This document shows, in pieces, positions 49,401 through 59,635 of a stretch of DNA of 64,000 nucleotides. The stretch is from Rhynchonema sp. JSB1_4 (lineage: Eukaryota; Nematoda; Chromadorea; Monhysterida; Xyalidae), in contig JASAMV010004975.1 of the NCBI GenBank assembly GCA_030248065.1, forward strand, positions 1 through 64,000, in the 5' to 3' direction. The notes below the pieces were generated by a model. The model had not been told where the DNA came from. It made no database searches and saw only the letters and a program-made list of their open reading frames with translations. The position numbers and the translations under genes are program-made. Positions within the stretch are counted from its first letter, which is position 1. Each line of letters opens with the position of its first letter.

Positions 49401-50795
49401 TCGGTAACGTCCAGAATCTGAAAAAACAAACACATACAGACCAGTGACCGTTTTCTCGTGTGGGTCCCAGTTTGAGGATTGGCGATCTTTGTGTAAGGGC
49501 AAGCGTTAAGCCTCTTAAAGGTGCTGGTCAACAACCCATCGACTTCGTTTAATCTTAGGGGCAGTGCACCTGAACAAAGGTGGAATATCGTGTTACTCGA
49601 CCCTGACTTGGGGAGTCGATTGGTTGCTTCCTGATGTTTCACGGCCGGGTTGAAGTTTGCCCCTCAGTGAAAAAATGCAAAAATTTTGCCGGGTTTCCGT
49701 GGAAAGGACAATTCGCGGCAACGTTTAATAATTTCAGAATATCAAGCACCAACGTTTGTTTCATCAGTATGATATACAGCTTTGCAGGAAACAGCTTGTA
49801 TCCTGAAGGAGAAGTCATTTAATTCCAAAAACCTGGTGTTTTTTGGTCACCGTTTTCTTCGCCGATAATTTTAAGCATCTGCGATTGACCAGCAAATGTG
49901 TTCATCGGACACAAAAATCCTCTAATTATTGTGTACATAACCTGTGCTTTTGAGTTCTTTGCACCAAATATAGCTAACGCAATAATTCGGACAACATGCG
50001 CAAGTCGGTCATTATGGGCCTGCGCGACCCCAAAAAAGACAAAACATTTTTGAGTGCTCGAATCTGCACGTTGTTTTTGAGCGCGCGAGCTGATAATGAC
50101 CGACTTGCGCATGTTGTCCGAATTATTGTATTAGATGTGTTTGGTGCAGAGAACTCAAAAGCACAGGATATGTGGACAGTAACTAGAGGATTTTTGTGTC
50201 CCATCAACACATTTGCTGGTTAATCACAGATGCTTAAAATTATCGACGAAGAAAACGGCGACCAAAAAACACCAAGGTTTTTGGAATTAAATGTTTTCTC
50301 ATTTAGGATGCAAGCTGTTTCCTGCAAAGCCGTATATCATACCGATGAAATAAATGTTTGTGCTTGATATTCTGAAATTCTTAAACGTCGCCGTGAATTG
50401 TGCTTTCCACGGGAAGCCGGCATAACTTTTGCATTTTTTCACTAGGGGCGAACTTCAACCTAGCCGTGAAACATCAGAAAGCAACGAATCGACTCTCCAA
50501 GTCAGAGTCGAGCAACACGATATCCCACCTTTCTTAATGTGCACTGCCCCCACGATTAAGCGAGGTCGATGGGTTGTTGACCAGCAGCTTTAATCCGGTG
50601 TCACTTTACCTCGTCCGGGTCACATACATGGCTGGCCTGTCGTTGTTTGCACTCTTCGATGTCAAACAATGGATTTGGGTACGTCTCGACCATCCACAAC
50701 TGATGTCGATCCACACTTGGTTCGGGAAATGCGGCTGATTGTGCGAAAGTTTGATTCAGAAGAATGACCAAAATTGCAAGTATTGGGAGTCTCAT
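43434..50795 (-). CDS. MOLO-1-like secreted/membrane TPM-domain protein
   Basis: Five exons in phase: 50795-50610, 49417-49345, 44443-44304, 44047-43705 and 43570-43434, giving about 292 residues. A signal peptide (MRLPILAILVILLNQTFA) precedes ETYPNPLFDIEECKQ, SHVCDPDE, then RAALDKHLADLEYNT, GLRGYIALMNRL, TMKNFAVRLLNRY and CGRTFVFVVSVADRQSRIQC. The order (YPNP, CDPD, helix, FA..L...Y, FVFVVS..DRQ) is that of the TPM-fold family including C. elegans MOLO-1, a modulator of levamisole-type acetylcholine receptors. The channel-modulator role is inferred from family only. Three exon joins were predicted from phase and each restores the family pattern. The last exon is uncertain and gives no transmembrane helix, although MOLO-1 has one. 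Intron 1 is nearly all one transposon and intron 2 holds a 3.9-kb satellite. Confidence 0.65.
44480..48385. repeat. GAAACG/CGTTTC satellite blocks
   Basis: Two blocks (44480-46960 and 47556-48385) made of 21-24-base units in which GAAACG and CGTTTC alternate, for example GAAACGACACGTTTC and CGTTTCCATGTGGAAACG. Every unit is a small palindrome, so the strand can fold as a ladder of hairpins. Higher-order copies are visible (44760-45000 resembles 46330-46600; 45727-46240 resembles 47560-47950). Stop codons are rare in all frames, which creates long open frames on both strands with repeats such as METTRF and KRHVS; these are by-products of the repeat. The whole array lies in intron 2 of the MOLO-like gene. 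Confidence 0.85.
46961..47555. repeat. Spacer unit of duplicated satellite region (copy 1)
   Basis: Non-satellite segment nearly identical to 48386-48980 (shared CATCCTAATTCAACG, CAATCTACGGATCTGATAAC and on to CGGCCGTTGGACGCTC). It ends abruptly where the second satellite block begins. Confidence 0.85.
48386..48980. repeat. Spacer unit of duplicated satellite region (copy 2)
   Basis: Second copy of the 46961-47555 segment. It differs by scattered substitutions and small indels, then continues into an intact TIR element. Confidence 0.85.
48889..49122. mobile_element. TIR MITE with AAGGCGGAACACC arms
   Basis: GTGAAACATTACGGCTCAGA and AAGGCGGAA at the left are mirrored by TTCCGCCTTTTGTGG and CAGTGATGTTTCAC at the right, with an inner GACTGGAAAGGCGGAACACC / GGTGTTCCGCCTTTCCAGTC pair. 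A half copy at 47468-47555 is cut off by the satellite duplication. Confidence 0.7.
49515..50593. mobile_element. Full-length TTAA foldback element
   Basis: TTAAAGGTGCTGGTCAACAA to TTGTTGACCAGCAGCTTTAA, with near-perfect inverted arms of about 500 bases meeting at a loop around 50015-50090. TTAA flanks at 49515-49518 and 50590-50593 fit piggyBac-type transposition. It fills nearly all of intron 1 of the MOLO-like gene, ending 16 bases from the splice donor. Confidence 0.85.
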
Positions 50796-51821
50796 TTTCA
50801 GTCAGTTGAATTTAATTTATGCTGGAGTAGTATTACGAGTATTCACCAAACGTAACAAAAGCGCACGTACTGCTTGGCCTTGCTTGCATTCTTGCGGGCA
50901 TCAAAGACTCTTCCTTTATTTTTAGTGTTCATACCTGCACATATTTGACTTGTTGAGTGACAAATATTTTACATATACATTATGCAGAGTTCTTCACATC
51001 GTTGGCTTGTCTGAGCTGTTGCTATTAACAGCCCCCCAGTCAAGAGTGCTTCTTTTCTTTTGACCTCAGAAGTTCAATGTACATACATATGTATTTGACA
51101 TCACTGCAAAAAACACCCATGTCTGTATATTACGCGATCTGTTTGGAGCAACCCTCTGGAGTAGTCCTTGAATTGTTGAACTTGGGAGTCAAGCATGCGC
51201 ATATGCAAAAAATTCCGAATGTTACTACTCTGGCTACAATGGTTCGCGTGTTTTGCTCGTCCGAGTTATGAGGGCGTTCGGTTTTACACATCCAGTTCAA
51301 TTCAAAATGTCCAAACTGAATCTGTTAATCAAAAAATTTCAAATGCTTTCTGCTTTTTGTTGCACGCCAGTTTTCCCTCAAGTGCTAGTTTGTCCCGCTA
51401 TCGTTCCTAATTGTGCAACAGGTGTCGTGTAACTTTTTTTTATTTTGTACTTTTCTCAGCGTGCGGTACAGCACGGCCTTTCTCGGACCGTATGTCAGAA
51501 AAACGTGGTTTTGTTCTGCTTTGGATTTTTATGCAATTTACTCATATATTCCCGAACACCACTGAACACCTGTGCCGTCAACTGACCTTCAAAATGTTTG
51601 CCTGAATTTGACAACACCAAAGTATGCGTCAGAATTTTAACAGCAATAAACCTTCTGTCATTTCCTGTTCCAAGGCTGGAATCTGAGCGCGAAGGTCACT
51701 CTTTGTGTTCCGTTGTTGTGTAGTTTTCAGTGGTGCGGGTGACACGAAGTTTGATCTGAAACATTTTGCCCAAGCATGGTTTCCTTCAGGTACACCTCAG
51801 GAACTTGTCGCAACGCGCAGG
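50796..51821. other. Divergent intergenic region
   Basis: Lies between the start of the MOLO-like gene (minus) and the bHLH-like gene (plus), so it probably holds promoters of both. No clear TATA or transcription factor site is asserted. ATGTACATACATATG occurs at 51077. Confidence 0.35.
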
Positions 51822-52190
51822 ATGAAGCCAGTGCTTGTTAAAAGGAGCTCAAAATCAAAATTTAAACGACGGCGGCTCCAAATGAAATATCGACGACGTC
51901 AATTTCCGAAACTCACGCAACAGCAATTAACCAAATTGCGTCCAAGCAAGCCAGCAACGGTGTCAAGCAACGAAGCAGTGAAACATCAGACAACAAAGTC
52001 ACAGTCACGACAACAGGTCAAACAGAAACTTCAAAACGAACTCAATCGAATTCGTCAGATTTTGCCACTGACCTCGATCGCAAACAACTCGTTCGTGATG
52101 AGTGACACTCAGCTTGTCTATTCCGTGATTTGTTACATTCGACAGTTGGAATCAGCCGTCGAGGCGAGGATCCGACGGAACACCTTGTGA
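51822..52190 (+). CDS. Small basic protein with bHLH-like C-terminus
   Basis: A single-exon frame of about 122 residues starting at ATG 51822. It lies just downstream of an acceptor-like CTTCAG, so an upstream exon is possible. The N-terminal half is very basic (KRSSKSKFKRRRLQMKYRRR) and could act in nuclear import or nucleic acid binding. The C-terminal half reads like helix 1 (LQNELNRIRQILP), a loop (SIANNSFVMSD) and helix 2 (TQLVYSVICYIRQLE) of a bHLH dimerisation domain. The E-box-contacting basic residues just before helix 1 are poorly conserved (QSRQQVKQK), so DNA binding of the usual kind is doubtful. Codon use is coherent. Function is inferred from pattern only. Confidence 0.45.
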   Translation: MKPVLVKRSSKSKFKRRRLQMKYRRRQFPKLTQQQLTKLRPSKPATVSSNEAVKHQTTKSQSRQQVKQKLQNELNRIRQILPLTSIANNSFVMSDTQLVYSVICYIRQLESAVEARIRRNTL

Positions 52191-52809
52191 TTTTAACTAT
52201 GCACTGTATAGTACTTGCTTTCCAGCGGTGTTGTTCGCTATTGCTGTCTGATTTAAACCTGATCGGACTCGTCTAACGTGCCATTCGCGCTAAACGACAC
52301 GCGAATCAGCCCTCAAAGGGTTGCGTTCCTGGCTGGGGCACCCTGTATGTGGGTGTAACCATAGCATTGGCAAGGTGATACTGGTTGGACTTCTTATTTG
52401 GTGGTCACCTATAATCAGAAAGTTCAGCAGATTACCGACCCAACGCTGGGTCTTTGTCATGTTTACACAAGTTTGTCTAGCCAAAATACAAACAGTTGGA
52501 CAGTAAAAGTTGGAACTTGCAATGCGTACAACAGTGAATATTCGTGCCGTTCGGTGAGGTGACCGCAAGTAGTTGTATTTTTAGGCGGGAGTTTTGGCAC
52601 GCGTTACCCAGACTGAAGTAGCACTGACCAAACGATGTTTGCCTGTAGCACAAAGATCATCAGCCCAGTTCGTCTGCCCCTGCTCCCATCTACAGGTTCT
52701 TGGAATTTGATGGGGGATTAATACAGAGCACATTGTCAGAACCATTTCTTACTTTCTTGCCCGAACTGTACTGGTGCTCATGTCAGCTCATGTACTCATG
52801 TCTCATGTA
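52191..52809. other. Intergenic, nothing recognised
   Basis: Downstream of the bHLH-like gene. No exon or repeat arm is supported. Confidence 0.35.
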
Positions 52810-53037
52810 TAGTCCGTCCATCGGCTCATGGCACTTTTGTTTGGGAGCCAGGTTCAGTTGTGCAAAATTGTTCCTCCGCAAGGCAATGTCAGAGAAAACG
52901 GCGCACAAAAATAACATAAAATCCGATTTCTCTTTCTTTTCTTTTTCGTAAGCCAACCGGAACCGGAACAGCATTGGATCCTGTCAAGCTTTTCAGCTGA
53001 CAAAAAGTGTGATGACCATGAGCTGATGGATGAACTA
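52810..53037. mobile_element. TA-flanked TIR MITE, TAGTCC family (short type)
   Basis: TAGTCCGTCCATCGGCTCATGG at the left and GAGCTGATGGATGAACTA at the right, with TA flanks at 52808-52809 and 53038-53039. Interior matches the diverged copy at 2423-2647. Confidence 0.8.
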
Positions 53038-53254
53038 TACGTGTGCGACCCTGCAGGTCTCGCGGGCAACTACCGGATTTTCCCACATACGTGGACTACT
53101 GTATATTGTGGACATAATTTGCGACTCAGTTTGCGAAACGGACATGAAACATTTTTTTGAATTCCAAATCACTCTTTTCCGAGTGCTGCCAATCAAACTG
53201 CAGCGAGTAAAAATTGACTCAAACTTTCGTTGATCTTGTGGCAGTGTCGTTGCA

Positions 53255-53487
53255 TGAGTGAAAATTTTAACTCCGCGGAGTGCAGGTGGATCGAGAGAGC
53301 AGCCTCGCGGGTTCTGGTTCTGAGTGGAAATTGGTGGACAAGTGGCAGAGAAATTTTAGAAATGCATTTTGACATTCTGCAGCCATATTTAACGTCACAT
53401 CACGACGATCTTCATCTAAAAGTGGTAAAACAACCGAAAAAAAAACAACGGGAAAGTACGATACATTGGTGGCTGATGCAATGCTGA
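53255..53487 (+). CDS. Possible small gene, uncertain
   Basis: An open frame of 77 residues from ATG 53255, with ECRWIERAASRVLVL and a basic tail (KVVKQPKKKQRES). Composition is plausible for a protein, but there is no recognised domain and no supporting splice context. It may be chance. Confidence 0.2.
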
Positions 53488-54440
53488 GAAGCGATTTCGT
53501 GAAGCTTGCCGTTGGCTGTTGATACCATGACGGTCAAAACAAAATCTGAGAGGATCGGGGCTTTAAGTGGAAAATTTTCCACTAAAACATCTCGAGGGCT
53601 CTATTCGGGGGGTGGGGGAGTCTCTATGTGGAAAACTCCTGTACATTTTACTCAGCGAAGATGTGAAGCACAATAATTCGTGCAGTATTTCAGCCATTTT
53701 CAGCAATGTGTGGCTTTGTCGGCTGGCGGCGAGCTCATCTAGTGCCCAACCCACCCGTATACCGTCCGCAAATGTAAAAGGGAGTAACATCCATTGACAC
53801 ACAAATACATAGTCCAATCAACCATTGGTTCAGCTGCACCAGTACCTCTTCCCGAAACACTCAACTCTGTGTGTACGCACCTGGAGTTCCCAGAGAGCGT
53901 GTCCACTCTTTTTTCACGTGCTTGCCGCACGCTGATTGGCTGCACGTGAAATTGCACACAGACACACACGCACCGACAACAACACAGCCCTTTTACGATA
54001 AAACGTATACGCTGCTCTTCTAGTCTTGTGTGTTTGTGTGTGCTGGGCGGGTCACAGGAGTTTCTATCCCAGCACACACGCATGATGTACATATTTGGAG
54101 AGCTGCCGTACCGCGCAGAAGCGCTCGTTATATTTAGTGCCCCTCGCCTTGTTTTCTTGGTGACTGGCTGCTGTGGTTAAAATTTGAGGTTCCTACCTTT
54201 CTTTCCCTGTCAAAACGGCACAAAACGTCATTTTTGCTTCTTGATTTGAGGTGCGGCTGACTATTGTTTTTGGCCGGAGAAAAAAATCGATAAAAAGATG
54301 GACATCATCTGATAACCAAATTCGCGACTCGTGACTCTCGATTCGTCTTTCAAACTGGCGCTGTGAACGTAAAAATAGCGCACTGGAAAATAATTATAAT
54401 TTCCAGTATAAACAACATTCTCAATTTCATTTTCATTCAC
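53488..54440. other. Intergenic with short palindromes
   Basis: Contains TTTCACGTGCTTGCCGCACG with its partner TGCACGTGAAA around a GCTGATTGGCTG core (53915-53952), similar to the hairpin MITE core, and a CA/GT-rich stretch at 53958-54040. Upstream of the two-TM gene. Confidence 0.4.
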
Positions 54441-57400
54441 ATGACTTTCACGATGTCGACTGATGTTGGCAGCCCAGAGAAGCACCGACCGACGCAAGAC
54501 AACCACGTTACTTTCGAGTAAGTATGACTGGTTTTTTGGTCTGAATTGCAGTTTCGTTATTTTTCAACGAAATCAAACTAAACTGGTTCTTACCAATCTT
54601 GTCCGGGCAGTTAATGTTTTCGACAATTTGGTTTCCTTTCCCGTGCTCGTTTTCGTGTTATCATGCGATCAAACTATTGTCAATTATCCCCCTCCTTCTG
54701 TTTTTTTCTTTCGCTCCAGGTCGCATTTGAGTTTTTGTTTGTTGTTTTGATCGTTCTTGAACGCACCTTTTAATACCGTACACATCAAATGACATCAACC
54801 AAGTATTGAGTGGTTACAACACCAAACAATTGCGACTAATTTTTATCAGAAGGCAGACAAACAGTTCCGGAGACGCTGTACTTTGTACCTGCAGATGTTT
54901 TTCAGCGTTGGCGTCTGAGTGTTATTCTTGGATGGAAAATTTTAAACTCGCAACGAACGCTACCGAAGGTATTACCTAAATATAGCCAGGTTACGGCGAT
55001 AAGTTTTATGGCCGCTTGGTCTTCACTATCATATTTAGGTTTTTTTGTTGTTTTTCGACGACTTCGAAGACGTTTATCGGTCCAGTCTGGTTGTATTTTC
55101 ACGTGAAACACCCGTTCGTCTTGCGGTTAGATGCACTTTATCTGGGCTTGGGTTATTTTTTGTCTTGTTTTTGTCTTCGATAGCCACGATCTGGGGTTGG
55201 GTGATTTATGGGGTTGTTTTGTTGCCGAAAATTACGATGTGCGCTTGTGTTATGTTTGTTTTGTTTTTGTTTTCGTGAGGTCCGGGCCCAGACTTTATCA
55301 CAGCCGTCGGCTTCTGCTCAAAAACCATCAGTTCCAATGTCAAAAGTCATCATTTGCAATGTTGTAAGTTCGGGTAATGGTCGAAAGAAAACCCAACTCC
55401 TGAACATCATATAGTGTGAAATACCATTTGCCCAGTATCACTCTGCATAAAATCTTTTTTAAATCGTTCTTTCTCCAACCGACGCACCGATCAAACCAGT
55501 AGCTTTGTCCTTGACGAACTTTTTGCAAGGCTGCTGTTTTGCGTGTTTGACTCGAAGCGCATGGGAAAACATCAGCAACTACATAAGACAGAAAAGTCAC
55601 CAGAGAATAGCACCTAAAATCATCGAAAACAATTTTTGACAATTTGGTCTCAGAATACCGAAGCAGCCTCAATGCAGAAGTAGAGAAGCTTCATGATATA
55701 TAACTTCGCGAACAAACAACTTTTTATCGCCGGTCTTACCATTTCATAGCCGCCGCATACGCGAACAAGATTTGTGGGAGCTTTTTTTTCGCGTACCCGT
55801 CATGTTTACCACTTTTGCTGCGACGGTCATGTGTTTTCTATTTAAATGCCATTGATTTCTTTTTATATATATACATACTGTCTTCATGACAGTTGTCTGG
55901 GCGCAGCATATTTTTCACTTTTACCCAAGCACGTTCGCGGATTGATCCGCGTGGTTTTACTCTTTTTAATTCGATCAAATAGAAACCCGTGATTTTTACA
56001 TCATTTGATTTCTCGTAGCGCAGACCTTGGCATATGTGTAAAGCTAAATGCAGCAGATAGAATTGCACTGATGCAGTACTAGGTTGGCATATCGCGCCGA
56101 TGTCGTTCGTGCACCCCAGCAACTTGTGCCTTAATCCTGCCTCTCCTGACAGTTTCTTGGGTCGCTTTAATAATCTACAGATGCGTAATATGTTATGTTA
56201 GATATTATGTTATCATCGAAGCCGTTATTGCCATTTTTATCCCATCTGATGAAGCTCCAACTGTGAATGAAAACTTGGATTTAATTTTTAACATATACAT
56301 AGGTAGCATCACCCAAGTTAGAATTTTCACAAAGGAAGACCGTTTTGCGGATGCCCGTCGACTAAATCTATGAGTGAGGAGATTGGATAACTCATCAGTC
56401 TCCCTATTTTGTGTACCCTCACATCGGATCCAAGTGAAATCACCAAGAGTAAATTTGACATGTACCGCCAAATCGTCAGCGTCCGATCATCCCACTTTCA
56501 TTCCAGCTCCCACCCGCCTGTTCGATTGCGTGTCGAGCGCGCGCTCTCGTTTTCGGGTCCCGAAACTGAACGACACGACGAAGACAGCATGGCGCCCGGA
56601 TACAATGTGCAGCGATGCAGGTACTCGTCAAACATTGGCACGGCCGACCGACGGCTGTTGGACAGATTCTTGTCGGGCGAGAGCTTCTGCTCCAGATTTC
56701 GATCGGTTGGTTGGTGTGCATTTTGACTTTTAATGCATTGTCGTTCTTGTGTATATTTCTGAATCGCTCGTCTGGGAAATTGGGATTCTGTTGTAAGTTT
56801 AGCTTTGGTGGTGGACCCCCATACCACATTGCGATCACTGGTCTGATCGCAAACCAGTTTAGTGATCAGAAAATGGCTCATGGGTACACTACCAAGGTTT
56901 ACGCTGAGTATGTGTGCATGAAAACCATCGATCTATCCGACCTCCGATGCCTGCAAACTGGATAGAACAGGGCAACTCTCAAAATGAGTGAGCACCATTT
57001 CTTATCTGGCCAAAGCAATTTGAGAGTGTTGTCAAATTCAAACCCGTACTTTCAGGCTTCATCACGTCTCGGCGGTGCATCTTCGATCTCACATGAAACA
57101 TTGGCCACGGTCGACAGCGCTAGTGGACAGGTATGGGGACAATGTAATTATTTGAATGTGTTAATGGTTGATATTCACGAAACGGTGGAGTGGAGAGTTA
57201 AGCGGAAAGTTGAGTGGTATCCTTTTTTGCGCGATTTGAATGATTCAGGCACGACTGGTGTTTCACTCCCTCATTTGAACACCGTCTGAAATCTACGGCA
57301 TTTGGTTAACTTACGCCTTTCTCCCTGTTTTCGCAAAACGATAGGCTAGGTCATCGTCAGTGCTCCAACACCATTACACGTGGGACTCCCAAGAACATAT

Positions 57401-57812
57401 GCATGCTTGGTTTGACGTCCTTACAAACTCTGCTCCATCCATTTCCCAGACCTATTCCTCACAACGTCGTTCCTCGCTGTTGCGCGACGTGTTCGATGCC
57501 GAATACAGTCTGATCGCTCTGGCATTGACATTCTACTTCTACGTCGTCGCCACACGTCGTCGTCTGACGGCGCTACTGTTGGCGCCCATATTCCTTGTCG
57601 GCACGGGCCTGCTCTCCGGCTGCGTGCTGGCATTCGTGCTCGTCGGAAGCATTCTGTGGCGTCAACCGGATGATCAGGCAACAAGCAGGACTGCGTTCTT
57701 GTCGCTGGCGAGTTCGGAATCGAACGAAAGTATTGACTCGATCGGGAAACATTCGGTACATTCGAATAATCCAACGTTGATCTACTGTCACCAGACTAGT
57801 CGGTGTGTGTAA
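54441..57812 (+). CDS. Two-helix membrane protein, unrecognised family
   Basis: Four exons in phase: 54441-54517, 56507-56705, 57056-57130 and 57450-57812, giving about 237 residues. The N-terminal half is polar and Ser/Arg-rich (STDVGSPEKHRPTQDNH, LRVERALSFSGPETER) with no signal peptide. Two hydrophobic segments follow: about 137-153 (SLIALALTFYFYVVA) and about 159-190 (LTALLLAPIFLVGTGLL and CVLAFVLVGSILW), separated by a short basic loop (TRRRL), so both ends would face the cytosol. The second segment is long enough for two helices. The Ser-rich tail (LASSESNESIDSIG) could be phosphorylated. Exon 1 has a consensus donor (GA|GTAAGT). The exon 2 donor (TCG|GTTGGT) resembles that of paralogue A exon 1. 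An alternative start at 56984 would skip exons 1-2. Family not recognised. Confidence 0.55.
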
Positions 57813-58720
57813 TGGATTGTCGTTGATTTTTTGGCGCTTGTTTTGTTCCCAGCCATGGCTTTTAAGCTGTAATTGATTTGCCTGACGACCAGAAACCTCG
57901 TAGCTCATGCAACGTCGTCAAGCGTAGAGCCTTTTGAATATCCTAACTGAGTCTGTTTAATTAACGAACTACTATTACAATGCCTGCTGCCTGCTGTTTT
58001 TTATTATTGGTTGAATTTCTGCGGTGTATGTACAACTGTAATAATTACATAGCTGCAGATTATTAAGAACAAGGTGGTCAAAAAGATGGAACCATCACGG
58101 TCGAGGTTCCTTTCAATTACCAAAACTTGTGTTCTTTGCACATAGTGCACATTCTGTGGTATTATTCGGCGTGTACTACTGTTCTACTGTGTGGCCACAG
58201 ATTCTATGCCATATGTATTTTCGTCATTTATTTGAACCTGGGTTTGTTCACAATAATACGATGATATTCAAACTGCCGTCAGTAGGACCACTGAAAAGTT
58301 AGCAACGGGTACTTGAGCAAAGACAAAAATGGTCAAGGAGCAGCAGGGTAAGAACGTTTGTTTTGGGCTGATCCTGAGGGGTCTTTGATGTTTTTCCCTT
58401 CACTCGTAAGCTTTGCTCAATTTTCCGAAAGTATAGATTATTATTAACGCAGCGACTGATATGCCGTCGTGGGAAGGCAAAGGCTGTCCCAACGGCGCCG
58501 GCGCGTGAGGCACGCCGTGGCCATTAGAAGTTTCTAACTTATGGAAATGATTGTATTGTCAATTTAACTTGCCTAGCAGGAGTTATAGTCCTGCACACAT
58601 CGTTAAATATGTTTTAACAGTCTCTAAACTGCTTTGTTTTTAGAACTGTATCCCACACGTTGTGTGCATGTATATTGTTGTTATGTTATCAAGTAGCAAG
58701 TTGAAAAATTTACTCCGTTA
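57813..58720. other. Intergenic, nothing recognised
   Basis: Downstream of the two-TM gene. No exon or transposon end is supported before the TTA element at 58721. Confidence 0.35.
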
Positions 58721-59031
58721 GAGCGGCCTTACGTAAAACTGAGAAGTAGGAAATAGGAAATCTTCTACGTGTGAAAAATTTTTTTTAGGAAATTACAGAC
58801 GACTATTTCCTAGTTGTTTTTTCGAAATTACGAAATAGGAAATGTTTGGCACAATCAGCAGAACCAAACAGCAACGCAGCTCAACAAAGTGTTTTGATGG
58901 AGTTGCGTGCATGTGCACAGCGCATGCTTGGCTAATAAATTTTCCACCAGTTGTGCTAAAAGTAGACTTGATTATGGTGTCGGGACACGGTGACAAAATT
59001 GACTATTTCCTAGTTTTGCGTAAGGCCGCCC
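58721..59031. mobile_element. TTA-flanked TIR MITE
   Basis: GAGCGGCCTTACGTAAAACT at the left mirrors AGTTTTGCGTAAGGCCGCCC at the right, flanked by TTA at 58718-58720 and 59032-59034. TIRs continue as TAGGAAATAG / CTATTTCCTA. The 3-bp TTA duplication fits PIF/Harbinger. Confidence 0.8.
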
Positions 59032-59277
59032 TTACATTATTCTTTCAGTTTTTACCTTTGCTACGGGTTCGGTAGTGATACACGCCGTAATAAAAGTATA
59101 GAGAGTCAAAATATGCATGGCATAAATTCGACAGATTTGGGATTAATGAAAAATATGCTAAAGGAAATTAATGAAACACCGCACTATCAGCGATTTTTTT
59201 TAAATATTTTGCAAAAACAGACACGTAGCCAGTTCAAAACATCAAGTTAGCGAGTGACGAGAAGCACACAAACCTTC

Positions 59278-59336
59278 GCACACTGCAGGTTGGTCTCTCA
59301 AGCTGCAAGTTTGGTCTCTCACACTGCAAGTTGGTC
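59278..59336 (+). repeat. Three tandem copies of a 20-24-base unit
   Basis: Units of CTGCA(A/G)GTT(T)GGTCTCTCA repeated three times between two AT-rich stretches. Confidence 0.7.
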
Positions 59337-59635
59337 CAGTCCAATTCTGGCCCGTTTCAGAGGGAGTGGCCCGTTTCTTGGCTGAAGTAGGTTCAGAACG
59401 GCCAGGCCAGACTTTGGCCAAATGGTTCGGGTCTTACCGTCCAATTATTTGACGAAAACTTGTTTGGGAGATGAACGTTCTGAAGAATGTAAATACAGTA
59501 TGTGCGATTTTCATCGCTGGGTGCCGGAAAAAATTTTTTACTCAATAATAAGCCCCCAGTCGGGGATTATTCGGGGTGGTGGGGATGTCTGATCGAACTT
59601 CTCTACGTTACGTTACCCTACATACAGTACATACA

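Noticed and set aside
55838..56122. Minus-strand 94-residue frame in an intron of the two-TM gene
   Set aside because: Some protein-like composition, but no splice signals, domain or support.
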